A stretch of DNA of 33,623 bases from positions 1 to 33,623 of the forward strand of contig JACQFE010000027.1 of the NCBI GenBank assembly GCA_016200265.1, given 5' to 3'. A program made the position numbers and the translations under genes. The notes beneath the pieces were generated by a model, which worked only from the letters and a program-made list of their open reading frames with translations, made no database searches and was not told the DNA's origin. This stretch comes from Planctomycetota bacterium (GTDB lineage: Bacteria; Planctomycetota; Phycisphaerae; UBA1845). This document shows, in pieces, positions 16,041-25,700 of this stretch. The number at the start of each line of letters is the position of its first letter. The stretch's first letter is position 1.

Positions 16041-16237
16041 TATGATTCCTCCAATTCGCGAGAAGATGCATCAGATCGAAATGACAATTCAATCTGTCTT
16101 TTGAAAAATATGGCTTCCTTTTTTGCCGAGCTTACCAACTCGAAGGCGGTGGCCGTGCAAATAGGTAAATGTAGGTGAAGGATACTTACGATTGCTTTCA
16201 GTGTCAACGCAAAAATTGAACTAATCAGGTTTTCCAT
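16040..16237 (-). CDS. Small hydrophobic-leader protein coupled to the propeller gene
   Basis: This 65-residue ORF is supported by translation signals, not by family. AAAGGGAGGG lies just before its ATG, and its TAA stop shares a base with the ATG of the propeller gene (TAATG), a standard coupling arrangement. Residues about 4-24 (LISSIFALTLKAIVSILHLHL) form a hydrophobic helix with one Lys. The rest is Lys/Arg/Glu-containing and polar. The pattern E-x-L-I, L-x-x-x-K-x-x-V-x-x-L also occurs at the N-terminus of the downstream paralogue (11142-13541), where it is fused to the propeller. It may be a membrane-anchored partner or a leader peptide that controls translation of the next gene. No known family is recognised. 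Confidence 0.55.
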   Translation of the reverse strand: MENLISSIFALTLKAIVSILHLHLPICTATAFELVSSAKKEAIFFKRQIELSFRSDASSRELEES

Positions 16238-16520
16238 AGATACCCTCCCTTTGCATTAAAGGTTTTCTGAAAGGCCGCCTCTGGCGGGTGTCGTCCGTGT
16301 AGTGATTTCACTCCTCAATCCGCATTGTTTGCAAAAAGTTTCACCGTCGGAATTCTGCCACAAGAATGGTCGACTCTACATTTGTGGTCCCTGAACTACC
16401 TGATCTTGAGTGACGAACAGCTCTTGAATGCCAGTTCTCGTGTCCGAATACGGATCCTCGCGCATGGCGCGTGATCATGCCCTTCGATCTCGCCAATCGC
16501 CTTACGCTTCTATAACTGTG

Positions 16521-17582
16521 CTATAACGCCTCGATGGAATCGGTGAAGATTACTCGAAGCTCTGTCCCGTTGATGTCGGCTGGAAGGTCATGAGGCATCG
16601 GCCCGCCATCTGGGGTTTCGAGATAGATGACGATCGCCGGCTGGAGAGGATTGTTCTCCGCGGCGCCGACCCCGACGCCAAGCACGCCGGGATGCATGAA
16701 TAGCGCCCGCTCGTGTTTGGCCTTAAGCCTTTGCACCTTTTCGAGTTCCGCTGTCGCGGGCGTCGCGAATTTCGCTGTCGTCAAGGTGTCGCATTGTATG
16801 CCGACAAATGAGAATGTGTGTCTGCCATTGGAAAACGCATCCACTACATCCTGAATCGGGTTGAATACCACCATTGTTGAGCTACCAGCGTAGAGTAGAC
16901 CGACTGGTTTGGGCGCGCCATCGTTCGATAGGAGCAGCGAGCCTGAGTCGCCAGCGGCAGCCATAACTCCGGTCGCGATTTGATTTGAATAGTTTTCGAC
17001 AAACCTGCGCCCGGAGCCACAGCCCTTTCGATAGCGAACTGAAACCGTGAGATCGATCGTCGTAATATTATCTGTTGTGGTTCCGGTCGTACGCCCGCTT
17101 TTGATGACTGGAAGACCGATCGTCGGCGTCTGAATCTCCGTGCACGGTACTCCGATATCGAGGATTGCACCCGTCTCATCGACCATGCCCGCGCGGGCCA
17201 ACGAAAGTCCAGCGTCGACATTGGCCGTGCCCAGCGGAACCACGTCGCCGATGAAATGGCCGACCACGTTCGCCGCAGCACTGCAATTGTTGTCGACCAA
17301 ACCGGGCTGGATCGTTTTTTCGGCGACTCTCGCCCTTCCGGAGCGCGCGAGCACGTGGTTGTTGCTCAGTATGTGCAACGCGCCGTCGTAGAGCACGGCC
17401 GAGCCGATCGTACCTGCACAACAAAAGAGCAGGCTGGCGTCATTTGCACTGCTGCCAGACGTCCCGAGCTTGATCGGAGGCGTTTGTTCAATCTGATGAT
17501 TGGTTGTGCTCTGCGCCGAAGCGATCGCAACATTGAGTGCGAGAGAAAAACAGGAAATGGAAAACAAGAACCGTGTCGTCAT
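16521..17582 (-). CDS. Secreted trypsin-like (chymotrypsin-fold) serine protease
   Basis: This 353-residue protein follows a perfect AGGAGG ribosome binding site. A signal peptide spans 1-24 (ASAQ). The catalytic triad is visible in order: His76 in LSNNHVLA, Asp123 in NVDAGLSLA and Ser213 in AAGDSGSLL. The oxyanion-type GDSGS motif is intact, and KSGRTTGTTT (161-170) lies between Asp and Ser as in this group. Residues about 290-353 form a separate C-terminal segment with HPGVLGVGVGAAEN and AIVIYLETPD. I associate that segment with bacterial proteins joined to such proteases; its role is not known to me. The enzyme likely acts in the periplasm or outside the cell. It heads the minus-strand block and diverges from the second sigma/kinase module. 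It ends 283 bases before the small-ORF/propeller genes, so it may have its own transcript. Confidence 0.85.
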   Translation of the reverse strand: MTTRFLFSISCFSLALNVAIASAQSTTNHQIEQTPPIKLGTSGSSANDASLLFCCAGTIGSAVLYDGALHILSNNHVLARSGRARVAEKTIQPGLVDNNCSAAANVVGHFIGDVVPLGTANVDAGLSLARAGMVDETGAILDIGVPCTEIQTPTIGLPVIKSGRTTGTTTDNITTIDLTVSVRYRKGCGSGRRFVENYSNQIATGVMAAAGDSGSLLLSNDGAPKPVGLLYAGSSTMVVFNPIQDVVDAFSNGRHTFSFVGIQCDTLTTAKFATPATAELEKVQRLKAKHERALFMHPGVLGVGVGAAENNPLQPAIVIYLETPDGGPMPHDLPADINGTELRVIFTDSIEAL

Positions 17583-18257
17583 GTGCTCCTCCTAGCTGCA
17601 AGTGAATACTTCAAGGGGCGGCCCGAAGCCGCTCAACCCGCGTTGGTGATTTTCAATCAATCTTCGTTCAAATCGATCACGCATAGTTCCATCCGAATTG
17701 ACAAAAACAATCGGCTCATGCAAGTGTTCACATTGCGTTTGGATGAATTAAGCTATTCGTCGCGCTTTCAAGAAAGCAGAGTCGTGTTTCCGGGCCAAAT
17801 CCGCCTCGCTTTGTGGTCTACAGGCCCGTTGGCGACACTCATCCAACAGTCCAAGAAACGCGTCGTAAGCCTCCATCACTGAGGTATACACGGGTTGGGT
17901 GAAGCTTCTGTCGCGCGGACTCTTTTGACCCACAAAAGGCGATGTACCAGATGAAACTGAGGATAGACGACAACGGGAAATGCCAACGGAGCTTACAGGG
18001 GGTTGGGCAACGAGCAGGATGAAAAAGAACCTCACCAGGCCATCGAATGTGATCACGAAACGCCGACCACGCACCGGACTCCATCACTTGCTCTGGCAAT
18101 GGACGTTTCGTGGGACGTTTCTGACTTGACGGCGAGCTTTTTGGCACCCCACCATGGCGTCCAGTTGCGAATACATGTCAACAGCAAATGCCGGAGTAGC
18201 TCGCGAACAGATTCCGCTGGTATTTTTCAGCGTTCCGTGATAAATTGGACCTGTACC
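17583..18257. other. Divergent intergenic region, no confident gene
   Basis: These 675 bases separate the serine protease (minus) from the second sigma factor (plus) and should contain promoters for both. A 42-codon minus-strand frame from ATG 17876 to 17748 (MEAYDAFLGLLDEC onward) has natural-looking amino-acid use but no ribosome binding site or known family, so it is not called. I find no RNA gene, strong hairpin or clear promoter pair. Confidence 0.45.
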
Positions 18258-18833
18258 GTGAACACAACTCGCTCATCTTTGCTTGAGCGCGTCAAGCAGC
18301 GTACTGATCGCAGCGCTTGGAATGATTTTTTTCACCTGTATTGGCCGCTATTGGTTGGCTTCGCCCAGAGCAGAAGCCTAAGCCGCGCCGATGCGGAAGA
18401 TGTCGCCCAGGACTGCATGGATGTGCTCTTCCGCACATTGAAAGAGTTCAATTACGCGCGCGGCAAGGGATCGTTCAAGAACTATCTCTATACGTTGGTG
18501 ATCCGACGAATCATGAATTCGGTCCGCCGAAAGCGTCCCCGTTCGGCAGACAGCTCCGAATTGCAGAATCTGCAGGCGCTGGAAACCGAGTCATCGCGGC
18601 TTTGGGAGCGTTACTGGCTGCGGCACCACCTCGCGTACTGTCTGTCCGTGGTGGAAACGGAGTTTGCAAGTCCGACTCTTGCGGCATTCAGACTGTATGT
18701 GATCAGTGATTGGCCCGTGGAACGAGTTTGCGAAGCGCTCGAGGTCACGGCGAATCAGGTCTACCTGGCCAAGTCGCGCGTGACGGCGAGATTGCGCGAG
18801 GAATGGGAAGCGGTGATCGGGCGCACGGGCTAG
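18258..18833 (+). CDS. ECF-type RNA polymerase sigma-70 factor
   Basis: This is a 191-residue sigma factor if started at GTG 18258. That start gives the N-terminus MNTTRSSLLERVKQRTDRSAW, which is characteristic of planctomycete ECF factors; in-frame ATGs further upstream (for example 18099) would add an unrelated tail. Region 2.2 is SRADAEDVAQDCMDVLFRTL, with the usual D-A-E-D core, followed by GKGSFKNYLYTLVIRRI. Region 4 near the C-terminus is EFASPTLAAFRLYVISDWPVE, and the recognition helix lies in ALEVTANQVYLAKSRVTARL. It is followed after 45 bases by a kinase with a zinc-finger-like N-terminus, so the two are almost certainly one signalling unit. No strong ribosome binding site is visible, so expression may be low. 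Confidence 0.88.
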   Translation: MNTTRSSLLERVKQRTDRSAWNDFFHLYWPLLVGFAQSRSLSRADAEDVAQDCMDVLFRTLKEFNYARGKGSFKNYLYTLVIRRIMNSVRRKRPRSADSSELQNLQALETESSRLWERYWLRHHLAYCLSVVETEFASPTLAAFRLYVISDWPVERVCEALEVTANQVYLAKSRVTARLREEWEAVIGRTG

Positions 18834-18878
18834 CGCACCCGTTGCGTTCCTCAGTGAAAGGACTGGGAAACGGGGATC

Positions 18879-21212
18879 ATGTCTTCATGTCTCGAACCCT
18901 TTGATTTCGAACGGCTGGAGTGCGGGTCGCTCGACGAAGCGACCTTACTTCAATTCCGCGCTCATCTAAGTACATGCGAACAGTGCAGGACGGCTCGCGA
19001 ATGTTACCGCCGCGATCAAGCCTTTCTCGGACAATTTCGCTCCGTGTTTCGCGGCAACGATGCGACTCGGTCCGTTGCCTTGCCCGTCGGCCAAGGTGCA
19101 TTCACGCCAAGCGGCAAGCACATCCCGCGAGTCGATGGGTACGAAATCATCGGGGTGCTGGGCCAGGGCGGAATGGGGATCGTTTATCGCGCAGTGCAAA
19201 CCAAACTGAAGCGAACGGTAGCGCTGAAGGTGCTTCCTGCAATGGTCGGGGCAGCAAGTCCTTCGGCCGTGTCACGGTTTCGGAGGGAAGCGACCGCCGC
19301 CGCTCGGTTGCACCATACCAACATTGTCCCGATTTACGATTTCGGTGAATCGCGAGATACATGCTACTACGCAATGGAATTGATTGAGGGTGAGCCCCTC
19401 AACGTGGTGATCCGCCGTTTCGCGGAACACGATGCCTCGACGGCCTCCCCCGTGCGTCTCGCTCAACTCCTTTCCCATTTGCCTGAAGCAAAACGAATCG
19501 ATGCCGTGGCGAGTGATGTCCCGGTCTCGTTGGCTGGAATCGACGACCATGCGGGAAGCGCGAGTTCCTTCGGACGTGGTCGCGTCTACTACCGACAAGC
19601 GGCCCGTTGGATGGCTGACGCCGCCGACGCTCTCCACTATGCCCACGGTCAAGGGATCATCCACCGAGACATCAAGCCTGCGAACCTCATTCTCTCAACC
19701 GACGGTCGGATCATGATCGCCGACTTCGGCCTGGCAAAAAGCGACGAAGAGGATTCAGTGACCATAACCGGGTCTTTGTTGGGCACGGTTCGTTACCTAA
19801 GCCCGGAACAAGCAATGGCCAAGCGGATTCCGGTGGACCATCGCACGGACGTCTATTCGCTCGGAGCGACGATGTATGAACTGCTCTGTTTTCAGCCTGC
19901 GTTTCCCGGCGGCGACGACAAACAAGTGTTGGCGGCCATAATCACGCGGGATCCGATCCTGCCACGGCGAATATTCCACGCGATCCCTCAAGAGTTGGAG
20001 ACCATTTGCCTGAAGACGTTGGAGAAGTCACCCGACGCTCGTTACGCAAGTGCCCGAGCTCTCGCGGAGGATTTGCGACGGTTCATCAACGACTTGCCGA
20101 TCGTCGCGAAACGCCCCGGGCCTGTCGGGCGGGTCATGAAGTTTGTCAAGCGGCACAAGGCTGCAACCATTGCAGTCCTCGCCGGGCTATTGCTTGGTGT
20201 AGCATTCCCGATGTCGATCTATGAGCGAAACCGTCGCCAATCCGAACACATGGTACGCTTGCTTGAGAGGGGAGACGAGGCGTCGTACACCGAAGTTCTA
20301 AAACTCGATCCGGTGAATATAGAGGCTCTTAGTAGCCTGGCAATCTTGAAGAAGGAGGAGTTCAACCGTCAGCAGAATTCGGACCGCAAACTGCTTGAAG
20401 ACGCAAACGTCTTGTGTGATCGGGCGCTGAGGATTGACTCGCAAAAGGCCCGGCTTTGGAACCTAAAGGGCGTCCTGTTGAAAAAACTGGGTCGATATCA
20501 GGAGGCCGTTGATGCGTATCGACGAGGGACGCTGATTGATCCCGCCGATGTTGCCGCGTGGGACAACCTCGGTGTGGCGTATGCGTTGGTCGGTGATCTT
20601 TTCTCTTCTGAAGAAAAAATGACGCGTGCTTCGCAGCTTGGGGGAACGACGAAACCGTGCAACGCCGTTGCGTGGAGAAATCTCGCGTCGTTGCAGCTCT
20701 TCCACCGTAGCGCAACGGCGGCAGCTTCCATTGACAACGCCATTGCCTGTGTTCGTTCGGACGAACGGGAATGGGCTTCGTATTGCGTCCGCGCCCGCTT
20801 GCACTTGGACCTCGAAGGCCATGTGGATCAGGGAGAGTCGCTGATTGACGCGCGATTCGCGGATCGTATTGCCGCCGAGAAAGAACCTCTCGCTAAGCGG
20901 ATGTTGGCCCTTGCTTATCTGCGCGGGAGTGATTTCGCGAGAGCAGTCGAGAATGCTCGCGCCGCGATCGCTCTTGGTGACATGGCGACTGTCAACCACC
21001 TGATCATAGCGATCGCAGTTGCCAAATCTGGTGATATGGCCCAGGCCAGCAAAGAGTTGGAGGATGCCGGTAGGTCGTGGCCCGAGAACATGAAGGAGAA
21101 GGGCCAGTTTCTGACCACCGCAGGAAAGGGCATTCTGTGGTTTGACTCGGCTGACGAACTTCTTGGGCTGCGCAACGAGGTAGCCCGAAATCTAACTCCC
21201 GGTCCGCAGTAG
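18879..21212 (+). CDS. Transmembrane Ser/Thr kinase with zinc-finger-like N-terminus and TPRs
   Basis: This 777-residue protein has GGGG six bases before its ATG. Residues 1-60 contain H29-x3-C33-x2-C36 in RAHLSTCEQC, the pattern of zinc-binding anti-sigma domains. The kinase domain (about 88-405) has GQGGMG at 95-100, Lys117 in VALKV, HRDIKPAN with Asp264, DFGLAK at 282-287 and a YLSPEQA activation-segment end, so it should be active. An insert of about 60 residues (roughly 180-235) separates the hinge from helix E. A transmembrane helix lies at about 430-446, followed by TPR-like helices (for example LWNLKGVLLKKLGRYQEAVDAYRRG and AWDNLGVAYALVGDLFSSEEKM). The adjacent sigma-factor gene makes it likely that the Cys/His domain or the kinase acts on that factor. 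Direct anti-sigma activity is inference. Confidence 0.93.
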   Translation: MSSCLEPFDFERLECGSLDEATLLQFRAHLSTCEQCRTARECYRRDQAFLGQFRSVFRGNDATRSVALPVGQGAFTPSGKHIPRVDGYEIIGVLGQGGMGIVYRAVQTKLKRTVALKVLPAMVGAASPSAVSRFRREATAAARLHHTNIVPIYDFGESRDTCYYAMELIEGEPLNVVIRRFAEHDASTASPVRLAQLLSHLPEAKRIDAVASDVPVSLAGIDDHAGSASSFGRGRVYYRQAARWMADAADALHYAHGQGIIHRDIKPANLILSTDGRIMIADFGLAKSDEEDSVTITGSLLGTVRYLSPEQAMAKRIPVDHRTDVYSLGATMYELLCFQPAFPGGDDKQVLAAIITRDPILPRRIFHAIPQELETICLKTLEKSPDARYASARALAEDLRRFINDLPIVAKRPGPVGRVMKFVKRHKAATIAVLAGLLLGVAFPMSIYERNRRQSEHMVRLLERGDEASYTEVLKLDPVNIEALSSLAILKKEEFNRQQNSDRKLLEDANVLCDRALRIDSQKARLWNLKGVLLKKLGRYQEAVDAYRRGTLIDPADVAAWDNLGVAYALVGDLFSSEEKMTRASQLGGTTKPCNAVAWRNLASLQLFHRSATAAASIDNAIACVRSDEREWASYCVRARLHLDLEGHVDQGESLIDARFADRIAAEKEPLAKRMLALAYLRGSDFARAVENARAAIALGDMATVNHLIIAIAVAKSGDMAQASKELEDAGRSWPENMKEKGQFLTTAGKGILWFDSADELLGLRNEVARNLTPGPQ

Positions 21213-21251
21213 CCCCATCGTCTTCGACTTCGATCCGCATTTTTTCTTTCG

Positions 21252-21434
21252 TTGCGCGACAGAATCGACATTGGCTCGCGTATACCCGTAGTGACCAAGC
21301 CCATCGGACTCCGAGTAGCAGGGACAGTGGATATCTCGCGATTCGGGCGGGAACTTCGACCCTTGGCCCGAAAGTGGGAAAGAAGTCTCGATTACTACCT
21401 TGATGGGAAAGGTGATCAAGGTGAGCAACGATGA
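21252..21434 (+). CDS. Possible small ORF overlapping the ketoacyl-synthase start
   Basis: The 60-codon frame starts at TTG 21252 (or GTG 21291). It ends in TGA that overlaps the ATG of the next gene (ATGA, 21431-21434), a typical coupling junction. The product is basic and hydrophilic (RELRPLARKWERSLDYYL) and matches no family I know. Neither start has a ribosome binding site, so it may be chance. Confidence 0.25.
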   Translation: MRDRIDIGSRIPVVTKPIGLRVAGTVDISRFGRELRPLARKWERSLDYYLDGKGDQGEQR

Positions 21435-22501
21435 CCGTACGTTGGGCAAAAGGTGTTTTCAGATTGTTGGGAACCGGAGCGGCACTGCCCGGCCATGCCG
21501 TGCCGACATTGCAATTCGTAAAGCTGATTCAGAAACAATTCGGGCTGACGAAGTGGCAGTTGGCTCTGGATCTGGCGAAACAGATGGGCATCACAACAAG
21601 ATATTTTTGCCGTGACTTTGTTGATGCCATTGAAGGCCCTCGTGACGATTGCTCCAACCAGCAACTTTCCTCCCGCGCACTATGCGATGCGCTCGCCGAG
21701 GCCAAGATCGGCGTTCACGAACTGGAGTATCTGTTCGCACATACGGCCACGCCCGATACGCTCTTGCCGCCAAACATCTCCTGGGTTGCTGACCAACTCG
21801 GCTACAACGGACCCTACGCGGAGCTGCGCCAGTCATGCACGGGCTTTGCCAACGCGCTCCAGTTGGCCGCAGCGATGGTCGAGTCGGGCCATTCCCGGCG
21901 CATTGCAATCGTGGGAAGCGAAACGGCGTCGCTCTGGCTCGATCCCACTGATGCGGACGAGGATAGCGGTCAACTCGTAGGTCTTATTCGGATGGGAGAC
22001 GGCGCCGGCGCAGTGATTCTCGGCGCAGACGACGGCAACCCCGGGGACCGGATCAGTTCGCTGTTCTTCGGTGCATTAGGTTCGGGACATGCTCCAGGTG
22101 TCAAACTGTTGGCTCGCCAAAACAGGAGTCGTTCGATCATTGGGAAGCCATCTCTCTGGGAGTTCGATTTGGAAGGTGTCCGAGAGCTAGGGCCACGCCT
22201 ATTCGAAGAAGGAATACGTGCTGCACGACTCGCCGGGGTTCGGGTCCAGGAAGTCAATTGGGTCCTACTTCACCAATCGCAATTGCGCGTAGATCCGTCT
22301 TACGCTTCGCGCCTTGGGATTCCGCTCGAGCGTTTTGTTACAGACGCAAGCAGCGTTGGTCATTTGGGGTCCGCATCGGCCTGGGTTGGTCTGCATCGGC
22401 TGCGAGAGTCCGAGAAGTTGAGGGCGGGAGAAAAAGTACTTGTGGTCGCATCAGAAGCCTCGAATTATATGTTCGGCGGCTGCCTCTATACGCATGGGTA
22501 A
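21431..22501 (+). CDS. Ketoacyl-ACP synthase III-like condensing enzyme with C-H-H triad
   Basis: This 356-residue thiolase-fold enzyme of the FabH group joins acyl units through a Cys thioester. The nucleophile is Cys136 in LRQSCTGFANALQLA. The HQxN-like site is His281 in WVLLHQSQLR. The third position, normally Asn in a 'YGNTSAAS' motif, reads VGHLGSAS, so His311 replaces Asn. GDGAGAVILG at 189-198 is the usual glycine-rich loop. The length is slightly above the usual 320-340. AAGGTG lies upstream of the ATG. No acyl carrier protein, reductase or dehydratase gene is nearby, so this is unlikely to be the housekeeping enzyme. It may make a specialised acyl product or transfer acyl groups. Its position after the sigma/kinase pair hints at controlled expression, but a separate promoter is possible. 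Confidence 0.88.
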   Translation: MTVRWAKGVFRLLGTGAALPGHAVPTLQFVKLIQKQFGLTKWQLALDLAKQMGITTRYFCRDFVDAIEGPRDDCSNQQLSSRALCDALAEAKIGVHELEYLFAHTATPDTLLPPNISWVADQLGYNGPYAELRQSCTGFANALQLAAAMVESGHSRRIAIVGSETASLWLDPTDADEDSGQLVGLIRMGDGAGAVILGADDGNPGDRISSLFFGALGSGHAPGVKLLARQNRSRSIIGKPSLWEFDLEGVRELGPRLFEEGIRAARLAGVRVQEVNWVLLHQSQLRVDPSYASRLGIPLERFVTDASSVGHLGSASAWVGLHRLRESEKLRAGEKVLVVASEASNYMFGGCLYTHG

Positions 22502-22721
22502 TCTACGTCAGAAGGAAGTAGAACTTCGAATGGACTGATTTACAGGAAAAAAGCGTGAGTTGCTGGTGGCATTGTGGTACGGTGTGACTGATTCGGTCAT
22601 AGTTTCGCGTTTATCCGGGAGGTGCCACGTCAAAAGAGGCCGCCAGGAAGATGGCCGCGCCGAAGCTTCAATCATCGGTTGAGACGATGGTTGTTTTCGC
22701 CCTATCGAGAGGATTGACGTT

Positions 22722-25700
22722 ATGGCCATGTTTCCATCGCTTCCAACAGTCGTGATCTATCAATTCCGCACGAAGTACATTTTGACTACCTCAGTCCTCG
22801 TGTCACTGGCAACCAGCACGGGCCTTTCGGCGCAGACCGTGTGGTACGTCAATGCGAATGCCGCAGGCGCAAACAATGGATCCAGTTGGCCGGATGCCTT
22901 TCGAGATCTGCAGCTCGCATTGGTCTGCACACCGCCGACGGTATGCGCTGGACCGGGTGACCAAATCTGGGTTGCCGAGGGAACCTACGCACCCGCCGCA
23001 CCGGGAGGAAGCGTCCGAGCCACGTTCAAGCTACGCAACGGAATCGCCCTATATGGCGGTTTCGCCGGCATTGAGGCGGCCATCGAACAACGTGACGCGA
23101 CGACGCGGATCACGATTCTGACCGGCGACATCGACCGTGACGACACGTTCAACCGGGCAAACAACAGCTATCATGTGGTGACAGCAAGTGGCACGACCTC
23201 TACCGCGATACTGGACGGCTTTACCATCACCGCTGGCAATGCCAATCGCGCCGTTCCGGATTCCGAAGGCGCCGGAGTATTCAACATGGGCGGCAGTCCC
23301 ACGATCCGTAACTGCAAGGTCGTGGGCAACCAGGCCTTCTCCGGCGCTGGAATGTTCAATCAGCTGGGCAATCCCATAGTCAGTCAATGCACATTTACGG
23401 ACAACTTTGCGTTCGCCGCCGGCGGCGGAATGCACAACATCAGCAGCAATCCGGTCATCACCTCCACGACGTTTGCCGAGAACACCACTGGAGGGTTTGG
23501 CGGGGGAATCTACAACATTGGCGCAAGCACTCCGACGCTTGCCGACTGCTCATTCACCGACAATTCCGCCACCACGCGAGGTGGAGCGGTCTACAACGAC
23601 AGTGACAGCGGCCCGACACTCACAAGATGCGAATTCGTGGAAAATTCGGCTGATGATGGCGGCGCAGTTTATAGTCTCAGTCGACACTTGATGCTCACCG
23701 ACTGTGCGTTCACCGGAAATACCGCGAACGCCACCGGAGGGGCAATGAGCAACATCTCGAGCGATCCGATCATCAGCAATTGCCGGTTTGCGGCCAATTC
23801 CGCGGTGGATGGGGGAGGACTATACAATCTGAACGGTAGCCCAATACTCACCAAGTGCATCTTTAGTGAAAACGCAGCGGCCTCAACGGGTGGTGGATTG
23901 AACACCTCTACCGGCGAACCCAAGCTGAGCTCTTGCGAGTTTAGCGGCAATGCTGCGGACGAAGGCGGCGGGATGTACAACCTATCGGGTCGACCGATCC
24001 TTACGGATTGTGTGTTTGTGGCAAACTCCGCCAACTTGCGAGGTGGCGGGATGAGCAACAACGACAGTGATCCACAGATCATCCGGACCTCGTTCAGCGA
24101 CAACACGGTATTTTCCATCTCCGGAGACGGCGGTGGAATCTGGAATCTGTCAAGCAATCCGATGCTGATCGGTTGTACATTCCGGCGCAATTCAGCGGTC
24201 CGGGGCGGGGCGATCAGCAACTTGTCCAGTGTCCCCACGATCACGAACGGGTTGTTCAGCGGTAATTCCGCGTCATATGGGGGAGGCATGTTCAACGACG
24301 GCAGCAGTCCCACTCTGACCAATGCAACGTTCAGCGGAAACGAGGCATCGCTGGGTGGAGGAGTTGCCAATTTCAACAGCAGCCATCCGACTCTCACGAA
24401 TTGCATCCTGTGGGGAAACCATGACAGCATCCCCCAAGAGAGCATTACTTGGCAGATCTACAGCGACGGAATCGGGGTCTTGGTGAATTACACCTGCATC
24501 CAAGGGTTGCACGGAACTTTCGGAGGCGTAGGAAACATCGGGGAAAACCCTCTCTTTGTCGATCCGGATGGTGAAGACAACATCGTCGGTACAGCAGATG
24601 ACGACCTGCGCCTCCTACCCGGATCGCCCTGCGCCGACGCAGGCAACAACCTCGCTGTGCCCGCCGACGTGGCGGACCTGGACGGTGATGGCGACCGAAC
24701 CGAAGCTCTTCCATTCGACTTGGGTGGCACCCCGCGATTCTTGGATGATCCGCTAGCGCCGGACGGCGGTCACGGAACCAGGCCGATCGTGGACATGGGC
24801 GCCTACGAGCACAAGACCCCCATCCGATTCGTTCAACAAAGCGCTACCGGTACGAAGGACGGAACGAGCTGGGCCGACGCCTATACCGACGTACAGCGCG
24901 CCTTGGGTGACGCGCGAGCGGCGAAAGGAGCCGTTCAGGAGATTTGGGTCGCCGCCGGAAGGTACGCGCCGACCGGACCGGGTGGAGACCGAACGATCGC
25001 CTTCGATCTGGTCGATGGCGTCGGTATCTACGGCGGGTTCTTTGGGAGTGAAACCGCTTTGAAACAGCGGAATCCGAAGTTGAATCTCACGATACTGACC
25101 GGCGATCTGAACGGCGATGACGAGAATGATTTCCAAAACGTTTCGGAGAACAGCCTGCACGTTGTTACCGCTGAAAACACCGGAGCGACGGCGGTGCTCG
25201 ACGGCTTCGTCATCGTCGGCGGAAATGCCGACGAGTCCTGTGGTCAGTGTTTCACCAGCGGCGGCGGCGGCGTGTCGATGATGAATTCCAGTTCAAAGTT
25301 GGCAGACTGCCGAGTAAAGACGAACAGGGCTCGCGCCGGTGGAGGCATGGCCATCAACGGGGGGTCGCCGACGCTCACGAACTGTGTGTTTGAAAGCAAC
25401 ATGGCAACCGGAAGCGGGTCGAATGACGCAGCAGGCGGTGGTGTTGTCGTCAATGGCAGTAGTCCAACTCTGGTTAACTGTCGGCTGATCGGCAACTCTA
25501 CGCCCCTCGGCGGTGGAGCAATGTACATCTCCGGGGCGAGCGCTCCGAAATTGGTGAACTGCCTGTTGAGCGGCAACACGGCCGGGAAGAATGGCGGCGC
25601 GATCATGGCGTTAGGCGGTCGACCGACGTTGGCAAACTGCACTTTGAATCACAATCAAGCGGTGAGCAGCGGCGGCGGGATGATAAACCTGTTGAATGGC

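Noticed and set aside
17748..17876. 42-codon minus-strand frame starting MEAYDAFLGLLDEC
   Set aside because: Amino-acid use looks natural, but there is no ribosome binding site or family. It lies in the presumed promoter region of two divergent genes, so it is only mentioned under the gap.
23669..24445. 258-codon minus-strand frame with Pro-rich repeats (IPPPS-like)
   Set aside because: This is the mirror of the Gly/Asn repeats of the beta-helix gene and has no start signal.
23200..25700. Short regular repeats considered as a CRISPR array
   Set aside because: The repeats are in-frame protein repeats of variable spacing and sequence inside one long gene, with no constant repeat/spacer pattern and no cas genes.
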